DNA from: Candidatus Methanophagales archaeon
Lineage (GTDB): Archaea; Halobacteriota; Syntropharchaeia; Alkanophagales; Methanospirareceae
Direction of reading: 5' to 3'
Length of the DNA stretch: 41,634 nucleotides
Assembly (NCBI GenBank): GCA_014859735.1
Contig: JACUTR010000004.1
Coordinates: 1 to 41,634 of the forward strand
Shown here piece by piece: positions 19,300 to 27,760 of the stretch. Within the stretch, counting starts at the first letter, position 1. Each line of letters begins with the position of its first letter. The notes under the pieces were generated by a model. That model was not told where the DNA came from. It ran no database searches and saw nothing but the letters and a program-made list of their open reading frames with translations. The position numbers and the translations under genes are program-made.

Positions 19300-20508
19300 T
19301 TATCTCTTTTCCATCTCCTTTCTCCACCTTTCTATTTCAAACTCTTTCTTCCACAATGGTGATATCTCTCTTAACCTTTCTACAACTTCAGGCAGTACTT
19401 CTAAGACGTATTCTACTTCCTCATCCGTGTTTTCTCTTCCCAACGTGAGGCGTAAGGAGCCATGTGCTTCTACCTCATTTAATCCTATTGCCATGAGCAC
19501 ATGGGAAGGCTCCAATTTCTTGGATGAACATGCTGATCCAGTAGATGCGGCTATGCCTTCGTCATCCAAGCTCATGATCAACGATTCACCCTCGATTGCG
19601 GTGAATCGGAAGTGGGCATTGTTTGGGAGTCTTTCTTTTGGATGACCGTTTAAATAAGATTCTTCAATTGTATTCACCGTATTAGGTATCAATGTATCTC
19701 TGAGTTTGAACAGGTGAGGAACATCCTTATCCATCCTCTTCTTTGCAAGCTCGCACGCCTTACCAAACCCGACGATTCCCGGTATATTCTCGGTACTGCT
19801 CCTTAAACCCCGTTCATGCCCTCCTCCGTGAATTATCGGCTCTATCCTTACCCCTTTCCTTATGTAGAGCGCTCCGACGCCCTTAGGACCGTATATCTTA
19901 TGTGACGAGAGCGAAAGCAGATCGATATTCATCCTTCTCACATCGATCGGAACCTTTCCCGCTGATTGCACCGCATCGGTATGGAATGGGATACCACTCT
20001 CAGATGCGATCTTTGCGATCTCTTTTATCGGCTGAATCGTGCCTATCTCGTTATTCGCATGCATGATACTGATAAGGATCGTTTCGTCGTTTATCGCAGA
20101 TTCTACATTCGACGGATAGACTGTTCCAAATCTATCAACCGGAAGGTATGTGACCTCAAATCCTTCCCTTTCCAAAGCCCTGCATGTTTCAAGCACCGCT
20201 GGATGTTCGATCGAGCTCGTGATGATATAACCCTTCTTCTTTTTGTATGCAATACCCTTTATTGCAATATTATCCGATTCCGTGCCTCCTGCCGTGAATA
20301 TGATCTCATCGCTTTCCGCATTGATAAGCTCTGCAACATTTTTTCGCGCTTCGTCCATCGCATTGTGTGCCTCCCTACCATAAGCATGAAGGCTCGATGC
20401 ATTTCCATAAAACCTCGTGAAATAGGGTAGCATCGCATCCACTACCGCAGGATCCACCGGGGTTGTTGCTGCATGATCCAGGTATACTCGCTTTTTCGCG
20501 GATTTCAT
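19300..20508 (-). CDS. iscS: Cysteine desulfurase IscS
   Basis: IscS is a PLP enzyme that releases sulfur from cysteine and passes it as persulfide to IscU and thiolation enzymes. It starts KRVYLDHAATTPVDP, has the PLP lysine in LSSHKIYGPKGVGALYI and the mobile catalytic Cys in STGSACSSKKLEPSH. I choose the ATG at 20508, which has GAGG five bases ahead; ATG at 20529 also has a ribosome site. The open frame to 20559 adds MNLRIIKDEK, which is not IscS-like: it comes from a sufC relic that occupies the gap after thi4. iscU follows directly. Its presence means that the cell makes sulfur from cysteine and not only from sulfide. Confidence 0.94.
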   Translation of the reverse strand: MKSAKKRVYLDHAATTPVDPAVVDAMLPYFTRFYGNASSLHAYGREAHNAMDEARKNVAELINAESDEIIFTAGGTESDNIAIKGIAYKKKKGYIITSSIEHPAVLETCRALEREGFEVTYLPVDRFGTVYPSNVESAINDETILISIMHANNEIGTIQPIKEIAKIASESGIPFHTDAVQSAGKVPIDVRRMNIDLLSLSSHKIYGPKGVGALYIRKGVRIEPIIHGGGHERGLRSSTENIPGIVGFGKACELAKKRMDKDVPHLFKLRDTLIPNTVNTIEESYLNGHPKERLPNNAHFRFTAIEGESLIMSLDDEGIAASTGSACSSKKLEPSHVLMAIGLNEVEAHGSLRLTLGRENTDEEVEYVLEVLPEVVERLREISPLWKKEFEIERWRKEMEKR

Positions 20509-20539
20509 TTTCTCCTCAACACTGCCCATTTTTTCATCC

Positions 20540-20614
20540 TTGATTATCCTCAGGTTCATTGTCTCAAAACCTCTTTACGCTTAGACTCACTCACAAATCC
20601 TTAACCTCTACCAC
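20540..20614 (-). pseudogene. 5' relic of a sufC copy between thi4 and iscS
   Basis: The minus-strand sequence from a GTG at 20614 matches the first ~54 nt of the intact sufC (31385 downward) at 45 positions, with one single-base gap. The codon for Trp8 of SufC is TGA here, and a base is lost about 37 nt in, so it cannot make SufC. The alignment continues weakly into the bases that give iscS its extra N-terminal MNLRIIKDE. In both places the sequence stands at the same distance after the thi4 stop codon. It is thus a fossil of thi4-sufC linkage. Confidence 0.8.
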
Positions 20615-20619
20615 TTACC

Positions 20620-21405
20620 TCAACACTTCTTCAGAATTATCTCAGCAGCCTTCTTTCCGGAGAGGAGCATGCCACCAAATATCGCACCCATCCTCGGCGA
20701 GCCAAATACTGCATTAGCTGCCATTCCCGCGACGATTAGACCCGGATAGACCTCCTTCGTATTCTCGATAATCGCGCTCTCGCCAACATCTGCCCACATC
20801 GGCTTCTCTCCTATCACCTCTCCGGTCTCAGTGCTCAGTTTTGGGCCTATCTTCCTGCATACAATCCTGCATACCTCACTATCATGCCCCGTGGCGTCCA
20901 CCACGACCTTTGACCTTATCGTGAGCGGGTCAACATGGAGATTTGCGAGCCCTACCGCACTCCAGTTTAAAACGAGCCCACATATCCTATCACCTTCTCG
21001 TATCATCACATCCTCGACGCTGATCAGGTTAAATATCCGTGCACCTGCCTTTATCGTCCTTGAAGCAATGGTTGAAACTGCTTCTATGGCATCGGCAACC
21101 CAATAACCTTCTTCGTATTCCTGCGAGGGGACACCGAATTCATCTAATATCTCTCTTCCCCCTTCTTGAACGACGATTCGAGGGAACATCATCCCACCGC
21201 CCCACATACCGCCTCCGATTGAGAGTTTTCGCTCAAAAATAGCTGTTTTCACGCCTTCCTTCGCAAGGTAGTATGCCGCGGTCATGCCAGCGGGACCCGC
21301 TCCGGCAATAGCAACGTCCGTTTCGGTTACCTCGAGCAAATCCTTCATATAGGTCTCGATTATCGCTTTTGAGACCTTTATTTCATCTATTTCTGTTTTC
21401 CTCAT
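20620..21405 (-). CDS. thi4: Sulfide-dependent thiazole synthase Thi4
   Basis: Thi4 makes the ADP-thiazole precursor of thiamin from NAD, glycine and sulfide. The 261-residue protein has [36 protein letters not shown] with the His found at the catalytic site of archaeal sulfide-using enzymes, ATGHDSEV, and [22 protein letters not shown]. Start ATG at 21405 has an excellent GAGGAGGTG site 5-6 bases upstream, located right after the tRNA-Cys copy 2 gene. The second Thi4 (13679-14452) has Cys instead. The relics here and at 31387 show that a thi4-sufC pair once existed in duplicate. Confidence 0.93.
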   Translation of the reverse strand: MRKTEIDEIKVSKAIIETYMKDLLEVTETDVAIAGAGPAGMTAAYYLAKEGVKTAIFERKLSIGGGMWGGGMMFPRIVVQEGGREILDEFGVPSQEYEEGYWVADAIEAVSTIASRTIKAGARIFNLISVEDVMIREGDRICGLVLNWSAVGLANLHVDPLTIRSKVVVDATGHDSEVCRIVCRKIGPKLSTETGEVIGEKPMWADVGESAIIENTKEVYPGLIVAGMAANAVFGSPRMGAIFGGMLLSGKKAAEIILKKC

Positions 21406-21421
21406 TCTTTCACCTCCTCAG

Positions 21422-21491
21422 AGCCGATGGGAGATCTGAACTCCCATAATCCGATCTGCAGTCGGACGCGTAGCCGCTCCGCCACCTCGGC
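21422..21491 (-). tRNA. trnC: tRNA-Cys(GCA), copy 2, probably degenerate
   Basis: The gene is 70 nt. The anticodon arm TCCGA-CTGCAGA-TCGGA gives anticodon GCA. The T arm is GGGAG-TTCAGAT-CTCCC, with G at the usually invariant A58. The 5' acceptor strand GCCGAGG meets ATCGGC plus U73, so the 3' strand is one base short and the lower acceptor stem cannot fully pair. It begins 5 nt after the GMC stop codon and ends next to the thi4 ribosome site. It may be a decaying copy, or RNA folding may tolerate the loss. Confidence 0.72.
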
Positions 21492-21496
21492 TTACC

Positions 21497-22756
21497 TTAA
21501 TGAATGGTTAAGTGTCTCCCGAGCCTCTTCGCAAGCGCCATAATGGTCAGCATCGGAGGTGCTCCCGGAGCTTCAGGCAGAACACTTGCATCGGCGATGA
21601 AGAGCCCCTCTATCTCCGTCTCAAGGTCTGATTTCACGATTTTCCCTATCGCTGCCGTTCCGCCAGGGTGTCCACCTCGCAATGACGTGGTGCATATGCT
21701 CTTTGGCTCCACTCCTGCCCGCTCCAGGATTTCGGTAGCTACAATTGTCCCTTCAAGTAAAGCAACCGAATCTCTATCAGTCATGTACTTTTCGACAGTC
21801 CCATTAGCACGCACGCGTCCACTCATCTCGTCTTTTATTTTTATCATGAGTCCGAGGATGTCCTTCCCAGTCACGTCGTAACCTTTGTGGTTGAGTAGAT
21901 CCATGGTACGTCTGGCGAAATGCGGTGACAATATGAACTTATTAAAAGAAGGGTCTGAGATCAACGCTTGCATGGTCGCTTCTTCATTGAACTTGATGCC
22001 CTTTAAAACACCTGCTACCGTGATGTAGGGGTCAATGAAGAGGTTTTTACCAACTTCGTCCGGAGCAAAGTCACTGGCGAGCAAAATTTTCGGCGTTTCT
22101 AAAGCTCCCGCGGCTAATATCACCATGTTGGATCTGAATTCTTTCCCCTTTGCCAATACCCCACGAGCACGACCGTTCTCTATGATGACCTTCTCAACTT
22201 TCGTATCAGGCTGGATCGTAACCCCTTGGCGCGTTAATTCCGCTACCCAACTCGCTGCGGTCCACTTCGCATCCGTCGGGCAACCAAAGACGCATTCACC
22301 GCAAGGCTTACGTCTGCAAGACATGCACGTATCGAAATCTATCACTTTAGGCATTGGCACCGCCTTGTAACCAAGCTCTGCACTCGCATCCACGAGTTTT
22401 TTCGTCCCTTCACCATAGCAATTCTCGGGCACCGACTTTATTCCTATCTCGCTTTCTAACTCGCTAAATTCCTGTTCTAAATCAATTCCAATAGATTTCA
22501 GTTCCTTCTCAAGGCTCCTCGGCCCGTTTCCGGCTGTAACCAGGGTGGTCCCGCCAACGCAGAGCGCCCTTGCTATCTCAATCCTCTGCTCGGATAATAT
22601 CCGGTCATAGTACGTTATCGCAGCTTCACGCTTACCGTATGGGCCAGCCTCCACTACCACCACATCGTTGCCTCTCCCTCTTTCAGCTAATTCCTTTGCT
22701 ACCACGATGCCACCGGCACCAGAACCTACTATAATCACATCTGCTTCCATCTTCAC
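21497..22756 (-). CDS. GMC-type FAD oxidoreductase with cysteine cluster (copy 1)
   Basis: This 419-residue flavoprotein has an N-terminal FAD-binding loop (IIVGSGAGGIVVAKEL), CVGGTTLVTAGNG, ALETPKILLAS, and the GMC-like C-terminal GGHPGGTAAIG...FIADASVLPEAPGAPP. Around residues 143-160 it has CMSCRRKPCGECVFGC, five cysteines, more than a typical GMC enzyme and suited to an Fe-S cluster. The start is GTG at 22756 or ATG at 22750, with GGAGGGG upstream. It is first in the operon with tRNA-Cys, thi4, iscS, iscU and cysS. A paralogue is at 32088-33281. The substrate is unknown; sulfur-regulated redox chemistry is an inference from context. Confidence 0.78.
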   Translation of the reverse strand: MKMEADVIIVGSGAGGIVVAKELAERGRGNDVVVVEAGPYGKREAAITYYDRILSEQRIEIARALCVGGTTLVTAGNGPRSLEKELKSIGIDLEQEFSELESEIGIKSVPENCYGEGTKKLVDASAELGYKAVPMPKVIDFDTCMSCRRKPCGECVFGCPTDAKWTAASWVAELTRQGVTIQPDTKVEKVIIENGRARGVLAKGKEFRSNMVILAAGALETPKILLASDFAPDEVGKNLFIDPYITVAGVLKGIKFNEEATMQALISDPSFNKFILSPHFARRTMDLLNHKGYDVTGKDILGLMIKIKDEMSGRVRANGTVEKYMTDRDSVALLEGTIVATEILERAGVEPKSICTTSLRGGHPGGTAAIGKIVKSDLETEIEGLFIADASVLPEAPGAPPMLTIMALAKRLGRHLTIH

Positions 22757-22803
22757 TCAATCCCCTCCGTTAGATCTTTAACATCCCGACCATCTCCTCA
22801 TAG

Positions 22804-22830
22804 TTAACAATCGTTAAGCTAGTATATAAA
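22804..22830 (-). promoter_or_regulatory. GMC-thi4-isc-cysS operon promoter and operator
   Basis: TTAACAATCGTTAA (22804-22817) is a 14-bp palindrome with one central mismatch. It follows the minus-strand TATA box TTTATATAC (22821-22830). The TATA box lies inside the last codons of the upstream gene (22814-23179), and its stop codon overlaps the operator. The start near 22800 would be at the operator edge, leaving a leader of about 45 nt. Confidence 0.75.
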
Positions 22831-23179
22831 CTTTTAAAAATTCGCAGACGGTGTCGAGATACAATGCCACCACTTTCTCGGCAACTTCCGGTGAAATTCG
22901 CGCTCCTACGAGTGAAATAAAAACCTCTGCATGGTCAGGAGGCACGCATGCCAGACTCTCCAAGCCCTTCATCACCAAATCCACGAGATAAGCAAGCTCA
23001 TCATTGGTTAAGCTCCGCAGTCTTCTCTCAAAGTCTTTCACCTCCTTTGAGAAATGGTTGGCGAGCGGCGGCAATATCGACCTGTAAGGCATCTTCGAGT
23101 GATCACACAGTATCTCCTTTAACTCAGGCGCGAGCTTCTTTAAGAGTGCTATGTCCTTTTCATCGAGCTCCCTCGGCAT
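22814..23179 (-). CDS. Uncharacterised helical protein next to copA
   Basis: This is a 121-residue, mostly helical protein that I do not recognise. It is rich in charged residues at the N-terminus (RELDEKDIALLKKLAPELK), contains three cysteines (CDHSK, LACVPPDH and DTVCEF) and ends in a hydrophobic stretch, KVYILA. It starts 16 nt after the copA stop codon, so co-transcription with copA is likely. No clear ribosome site precedes the ATG. The 3' end carries the TATA box of the next operon. Metal binding is possible but unsupported. Confidence 0.6.
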   Translation of the reverse strand: MPRELDEKDIALLKKLAPELKEILCDHSKMPYRSILPPLANHFSKEVKDFERRLRSLTNDELAYLVDLVMKGLESLACVPPDHAEVFISLVGARISPEVAEKVVALYLDTVCEFLKVYILA

Positions 23180-23194
23180 TTCTACTGTGGCATC

Positions 23195-25399
23195 TTAATG
23201 ATGATATTTGTTCATCTCAAATCTTCTCAGTAGCAATGCATTTCCAACTACGGTAATATCGCTTAAAACCATGGCAATTGCAGCAAGCATGGGAGAAAGA
23301 ATAATGATGTGAAATACCGGATACAGAACTCCCGCAGCTATTGGGATAGCCACACCATTATATAGAAAAGCGAAGAACAAGTTCTGCTTGATTTTCACCA
23401 TTGTCTTCCTGCTTAATCTCAATGAACAACTTACCTCACTTAGATCCTCCTTCGTCAACACTATATCCCCTGCTTCTATGGCGATATCGGTTCCACTTCC
23501 AATGGCTATTCCTATATCTGCCTGTGTTAGTGCTGGTGCGTCATTTATGCCATCCCCTATCATGGCAACAATTTTACCTTCTTCCTGCAATTTCTTAATC
23601 GCAGTAGTCTTCTCTCCTGGCAGCAGCTCAGCAAGGACTTTGTCTATGTTTAGTTCTTTAGCAACTGCTCTTGCTGCTCTTGTATTGTCCCCAGTAAGCA
23701 TGATTATTTCCAGACCTTCTTTCTTCAATTCTTCTATTGCTTCACGAGCACCTTCCTTCAGAATGTCGGCAACAGCAATTATGCCTGTGGCTTTTCCATC
23801 TACCCCAAGGATCATAACCGTTTTGCCTTGCTCCTCCAACCTCCCTATTTTATCTTCAATATGGCTTAGTTCGATTTTATCCTCTTCCATAAGCTTCCTA
23901 TTGCCCAGGGAGATGTGATGATTTTTATACGTTGCCCTTATACCCTTTCCAGGGATGGCAATAAATGAATCTGCTCCGGATATTTCCACTCCCTTTTCCT
24001 TTGCACTTCGGATTATCGCTTCTCCTATCGGATGTTCTGACCCCTTCTCCGCGATAGAAGCAAATTTCAATATCTCATCTTCATGCAGACTTCCTACGGC
24101 GATAATATCTGTGACCACCGGCTTTCCATCTGTTAAAGTGCCGGTTTTGTCAAAGACGATAGCATCGAGCCTATGAGCTTCTTCCAGCGATGAACCACTT
24201 TTGAACAAAATCCCGTGTTCCGTGCCTTTACCTATGCCCACCATTACCGCAGTGGGTGTCGCAATTCCTAAAGCACAGGGGCAGGCAACCACGAGCATAG
24301 CAACAAAGACCGTAAGTGCAAAAAGAAATGGCACACCGATTAAGAAATACCATACCCCAAAAGCAATTATAGCTGAGAGTAATACCCCCGGGACGAAGTA
24401 GGTAACCACCTTGTCTGCAATTCTCTGTATCTTCGGTTTTGAATTCTGAGCCTCCTCAACCAATCTGATTATCTGCGCAAGCACGGTATCTCTTCCCACC
24501 TTCTTTGCCTCTATTTTCAGCATACCGCTTTTATTTATTGTTGCTCCAATAATCTCATCTCCTCTTTCCTTTTCCACCGGTATAGACTCACCAGTAATCA
24601 CGGATTCATCAACATAAGAGTATCCTTCGATGGCAACACCATCTACTGGTATTCTTTCCCCTGGTCTAACTACTACGATATCTCCAACGCAGAGATGTTC
24701 GGCGGGAATATCCTCTTCCTCTCCATCTCTTATTATTGTAGCTTTCTTGGGAGTAAGCCTCACCAGATTTTTTATCCCCTCCCCAGCTTTGCCAGTGGAT
24801 ATACTCTCCAGTAACATTCCCAGCGTTATAGTGGTGATAACAGTCGCAGAGGCTTCATAGAATGTGGGGGCGGGAATGAAAAAGGTAGCGGTGACACTAT
24901 AAAGGTATGCTGTCGTAGTGCTAAGAACCACAAGGGTATCTACGGTTGCGCTTCTGTTCCTTAAGGCACCGTAAGCTCTTCTGTAAAAAGGCGACCCCAC
25001 CACAAATTGGACTGGCGTGGCTAAGATGAAGAGCAGAATTTTATCCTGTGGGAATTCAAAGAATAGCTCTATAAGCACAATGGGGATTGTGAGAAGAAGT
25101 CCGAGGAAGAAGATCCGCCACTCTTTCCTTCTTTCTTCTTTCTCCTCTGCTTCTTTCTCAGATTCTTTAACCTTATATCCAATGCGTTCAACAGCATTTA
25201 TGATCTCTTTCAATTCTACCCGCTCTGGGTCATATTCCAGGCTTGCTTTTCTGGTAGCGAAATTGACTGCTGGATTAGAGACTCCTTTTAATCGTGAAAG
25301 AGTTCTTTCAATTGTGGCAGCGCAGCCGGGGCAATCCATTCCTCCTATTTGCAAAACGACCTTTTTCTTCACCTTTTCCACTCCCTCTTTACTCTTCAC
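23195..25399 (-). CDS. copA: Copper-exporting P1B-type ATPase
   Basis: CopA exports Cu(I) across the membrane using ATP. Domain order in the 734 residues: a heavy-metal domain with [12 protein letters not shown] (CXXC) in the first 80; membrane helices; actuator loop with [12 protein letters not shown]; the transmembrane motif [10 protein letters not shown]; phosphorylation site [17 protein letters not shown]; then final helices with [15 protein letters not shown], where the usual MXXSS is MVLSD. A single metal-binding domain is typical for archaea. The start is GTG at 25399 preceded by GAGGTG. It is divergent from the ABC/GTPase/Fe-S operon, with which it may share the promoter region. Confidence 0.93.
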   Translation of the reverse strand: MKSKEGVEKVKKKVVLQIGGMDCPGCAATIERTLSRLKGVSNPAVNFATRKASLEYDPERVELKEIINAVERIGYKVKESEKEAEEKEERRKEWRIFFLGLLLTIPIVLIELFFEFPQDKILLFILATPVQFVVGSPFYRRAYGALRNRSATVDTLVVLSTTTAYLYSVTATFFIPAPTFYEASATVITTITLGMLLESISTGKAGEGIKNLVRLTPKKATIIRDGEEEDIPAEHLCVGDIVVVRPGERIPVDGVAIEGYSYVDESVITGESIPVEKERGDEIIGATINKSGMLKIEAKKVGRDTVLAQIIRLVEEAQNSKPKIQRIADKVVTYFVPGVLLSAIIAFGVWYFLIGVPFLFALTVFVAMLVVACPCALGIATPTAVMVGIGKGTEHGILFKSGSSLEEAHRLDAIVFDKTGTLTDGKPVVTDIIAVGSLHEDEILKFASIAEKGSEHPIGEAIIRSAKEKGVEISGADSFIAIPGKGIRATYKNHHISLGNRKLMEEDKIELSHIEDKIGRLEEQGKTVMILGVDGKATGIIAVADILKEGAREAIEELKKEGLEIIMLTGDNTRAARAVAKELNIDKVLAELLPGEKTTAIKKLQEEGKIVAMIGDGINDAPALTQADIGIAIGSGTDIAIEAGDIVLTKEDLSEVSCSLRLSRKTMVKIKQNLFFAFLYNGVAIPIAAGVLYPVFHIIILSPMLAAIAMVLSDITVVGNALLLRRFEMNKYHH

Positions 25400-25410
25400 C
25401 TCTACAAACT

Positions 25411-25445
25411 TTTTTATATAACGCCTTATTAATTAACAATTGTTA
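25411..25445 (+). promoter_or_regulatory. Promoter and operator of the ABC/GTPase/Fe-S operon
   Basis: On the plus strand a TATA box TTTTTATATA (25411-25420) is followed 13 bp later by the exact core TAACAATTGTTA (25434-25445), which covers the expected start near 25440. The ABC ATPase ATG is at 25460, after AGGGATGG. The same TATA tract read on the other strand (CGTTATATAA) could serve copA. This site is what ties the uncharacterised trio to the sulfur regulon. Confidence 0.8.
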
Positions 25446-25459
25446 TTAAAAGGGATGGT

Positions 25460-26233
25460 ATGATGATCGAAACGATAACAATACTGGGCGGATGTAGCAA
25501 GTCTGGTGACCCAGAACCAGTAAAAGAGGTAAATCTTAAAAAGGGCGATGTTGTCAGCATCGTAGGTCCAACCGGTTCTGGAAAGACGATGTTAATAAAT
25601 GACATAGAGCTATTTGCATCCGGGGATACACCAACAAAGCGAAGAGTCCTCATAAATGGCGATGAAGTTCTGGAAGAGATAAGAAACAATCCCCATAAGA
25701 ATCCAATTGCCCGGATAACGCAGCATACAACCTTTTTATCTGACCTTCCGGTCTGCGATTTCTTAGAGCTTCACGCGAAGATCAGGCAGGATGGAGAGAG
25801 GTATCTGATAAAGAAGACCTTAGACCTTGCAAATCAATTATCTGGCGAGAATATATTACTGAGCAGTCGTATGACCGAGTTATCGGGCGGTCAAACAAGG
25901 GCTCTGCTCATCGCTGATGCGGTCGTTATCGGAAATACACCAATTATCTTGCTCGATGAGGTTGAGAACGCCGGAATATACAAGGATAGGGCATTAAAAA
26001 TTCTGAGGGGGTATCAAAAGATGATGGTATTTGTAACACACGACCCCGTGATTACGCTATTCTCTGATTTCCGGATTGTTATGCGCAATGGAGCGATGGA
26101 GAAGGTGATAAAAACGACAGAAGAAGAGAAAAAGGCTGCGGAAGAAGTTAAAAGAGTGGATAACCTCTTGATGGACTTGAGAGAGAAGATAAGGTCTGGA
26201 GAGACAATTGAGCTTAAGGAGGTGGTTGTATGA
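25460..26233 (+). CDS. Single-domain ABC-type ATPase of unknown role
   Basis: This 257-residue ABC ATPase has Walker A GPTGSGKT near residue 40, a Q-loop region around QHTTFL, the ABC signature LSGGQTRALLIADA, Walker B IILLDEVENAG, and the H-loop VFVTHDP. The N-terminus carries GGCSKSGD before the fold. No membrane partner is nearby, so it is more likely soluble, like the ATPases that activate metalloenzymes. The next gene, a GTPase, overlaps its stop codon, followed by an Fe-S protein, suggesting one complex that loads or activates a metal or sulfur cofactor. I recall similar trios in methanogens but not a known function. The operator upstream places it under sulfur control. Confidence 0.8.
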   Translation: MMIETITILGGCSKSGDPEPVKEVNLKKGDVVSIVGPTGSGKTMLINDIELFASGDTPTKRRVLINGDEVLEEIRNNPHKNPIARITQHTTFLSDLPVCDFLELHAKIRQDGERYLIKKTLDLANQLSGENILLSSRMTELSGGQTRALLIADAVVIGNTPIILLDEVENAGIYKDRALKILRGYQKMMVFVTHDPVITLFSDFRIVMRNGAMEKVIKTTEEEKKAAEEVKRVDNLLMDLREKIRSGETIELKEVVV

Positions 26234-26931
26234 AGTTGGTCGTTTGTGCTGGACCTCCATCTTCCGGGAAGACATCTGTTTTAAAGTCTGTATGTGGAAA
26301 ACTCCTTCAAAGAGAGAATAAAATCGCATACCTCAAGATAGATACGCAGTATGCAATAGAAGATGAGATATTCAAAAAAGAGTTTGGAATACCGACAAAG
26401 AAAGTATATACCGGAGACTTATGCCCGGATCATGTGAATGTGTTGATTCTCGGCGATGGATTAAATTGGGCTGAGAAAGAAGGGGCAGATGTTCTTTTGG
26501 TTGAATCTGCTGGGCTCTGCTTGAGGTGCGCACCTTATGTGGAAGGCGGACTTGGTATTGTCGTCTTAGAGGTTACGAGCGGCATGCAGTTGCCATTGAA
26601 GCTTGGACCGATACTCTCACTTGCAGATGCTGCGGTCATGACAAAGATAGACCTCATATCGCAGGCTGAAAAAGAGGTATTTAGAGCAGGAATAAACAAG
26701 GTTGCACCAAATGTATGCGTCCTGGAGGCAGATGCGCTCCATGGAATTGGTATCAGCCCACTTGTGAAAATGATAGAAAGATGTCCAGAAATTGTGGGAG
26801 AACTTAGATTGAAGGGTGTGCCACCACTCGGCGTTTGCACGATATGTATTGGGAAGAAGGAGATCGGATGGGAGAAGCACTTTGGAATATTGCGGGCTTT
26901 AGAAGGCGATTTATTCTATCGGGGTGAATGA
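26230..26931 (+). CDS. G3E/HypB-like GTPase
   Basis: This is a 233-residue P-loop GTPase of the G3E (HypB/UreG/CooC-like) type. It has Walker A CAGPPSSGKTS at the N-terminus, a switch segment DVLLVESAG, a guanine-specificity motif TKIDLIS, and cysteine pairs CLRC and, near the end, CTICIG. G3E GTPases deliver or control metal insertion, so the cysteines may bind metal or a cluster. The ATG overlaps the ABC gene's stop codon (ATGA) and is preceded by AAGGAGGTGG, so synthesis is coupled. Its substrate enzyme is unknown; activation of an Fe-S or nickel enzyme of sulfur or methane metabolism is a guess. Confidence 0.82.
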   Translation: MKLVVCAGPPSSGKTSVLKSVCGKLLQRENKIAYLKIDTQYAIEDEIFKKEFGIPTKKVYTGDLCPDHVNVLILGDGLNWAEKEGADVLLVESAGLCLRCAPYVEGGLGIVVLEVTSGMQLPLKLGPILSLADAAVMTKIDLISQAEKEVFRAGINKVAPNVCVLEADALHGIGISPLVKMIERCPEIVGELRLKGVPPLGVCTICIGKKEIGWEKHFGILRALEGDLFYRGE

Positions 26932-27563
26932 TGAAGCGCGATGAGATATTGAAGATGCTGCCGGATAAGAACTGTGGAATATGTGGCTTTGAATCTTGCG
27001 AGCTTTTTGCAGAAGAAGCAGAAAAGGATATAGGTCTGCTTAAAAGGTGTATCTACTTAAAAGAGGGTTATGAACAGGAAAGAATTCGGCGCGTGGAGTA
27101 CGCTACAGAAGATATTCTCGGAAATGATTATGACTTCATACTGACGCCATTTCCAGATGAGAAGTCCTGCAGGGAGGTGATACTGCCGTTCAATCCGATG
27201 CTCTTGAGAGAGTTGCATATTACAAAAGGGGACATCATCGTTGGAAGACCGATGGGTCAGGGATGCCCAGTGCAGCACGTGATGGAGGTGATAGATGCCG
27301 ATAGATTTGGTGTCATAACGGTCTGGATAGTTGGACCCCTGTATTCGAGGGATAAGGAATTCAAGGAGATCGGACCCTACAACGTGATAGGATTTGAAGG
27401 TTTGGCAAAAGTGGTGAAGAGAGAGCCGATCTTTGGGCACCGACAGCGATTCTTGCCAGGATACTGTATGATGAACCTCGGACATACCGGTCTGGTGAAT
27501 TTTATAAACAAGACGAAGGATGGGATATATGTGCGATTGGAAGATATAATAATCGGCGTTTAG
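26928..27563 (+). CDS. 4Fe-4S domain protein of the ATPase/GTPase trio
   Basis: This 211-residue protein starts with a 4Fe-4S domain, DKNCGICGFESCELFAEEA and RCIYL (CX2CX4C plus a distant C), the type found in RnfB and corrinoid Fe-S subunits. The rest has DFILTPFPDEKSCREV, the GRPMGQGCPVQHVMEV segment with a further Cys, and LPGYCMMNLGHTGL. I do not recognise the C-terminal domain. Its start overlaps the GTPase end, so the three genes are one coupled unit. An electron-transfer or target-binding role in a cofactor activation complex is inferred from neighbours only. Confidence 0.75.
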   Translation: MMKRDEILKMLPDKNCGICGFESCELFAEEAEKDIGLLKRCIYLKEGYEQERIRRVEYATEDILGNDYDFILTPFPDEKSCREVILPFNPMLLRELHITKGDIIVGRPMGQGCPVQHVMEVIDADRFGVITVWIVGPLYSRDKEFKEIGPYNVIGFEGLAKVVKREPIFGHRQRFLPGYCMMNLGHTGLVNFINKTKDGIYVRLEDIIIGV

Positions 27564-27567
27564 TAAG

Positions 27568-27612
27568 ATGAAATCGCTATGTAAAGTAATCGTATGTGAT
27601 GTGTTGCCGGGC
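27568..27612 (+). pseudogene. Truncated relic of the Cys-rich regulator
   Basis: The first 16 codons (MKSLCKVIVCDVLPGI) match the regulator at 31676 (MKSPCEVIVWDVLPSI). At DNA level 40 of 48 positions are identical. After this the similarity stops, the frame continues into unrelated residues, and no HTH remains. It stands 4 nt after the Fe-S gene. It shows a third copy of the regulator gene that was lost, with a breakpoint near 27613-27616. Confidence 0.8.
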
Positions 27613-27760
27613 ATCTTTTGCTATTTCGTGCTAATGACTCTTCTTCTCCCCATTCTTCTAAAACCGGCTCAATTATGTAGCTTAATTCAGGTTCTTTCTT
27701 TTGAACTGCTTTGACAACACGAAGATTTGGAACGGCTTCGCCGTTTATGTTCCATTGCAT
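27613..27760 (-). other. Small open frame after marker-16, uncertain
   Basis: Between the regulator relic and the marker-16 gene there is a minus-strand frame with acidic, plausible protein sequence (NLRVVKAVQKKEPELSYI, VLEEWGEEESLARNSK). It overlaps the last codons of marker-16 at its start, and its 3' end runs into the reverse of the regulator relic, so its natural end is lost. It may be a truncated gene cut by the same rearrangement. Confidence 0.35.

Noticed and set aside
22814-23179. Copper chaperone or CsoR-like repressor after copA
   Set aside because: The residues do not match either family; the cysteines do not form CXXC or the CsoR Cys-His-Cys pattern.
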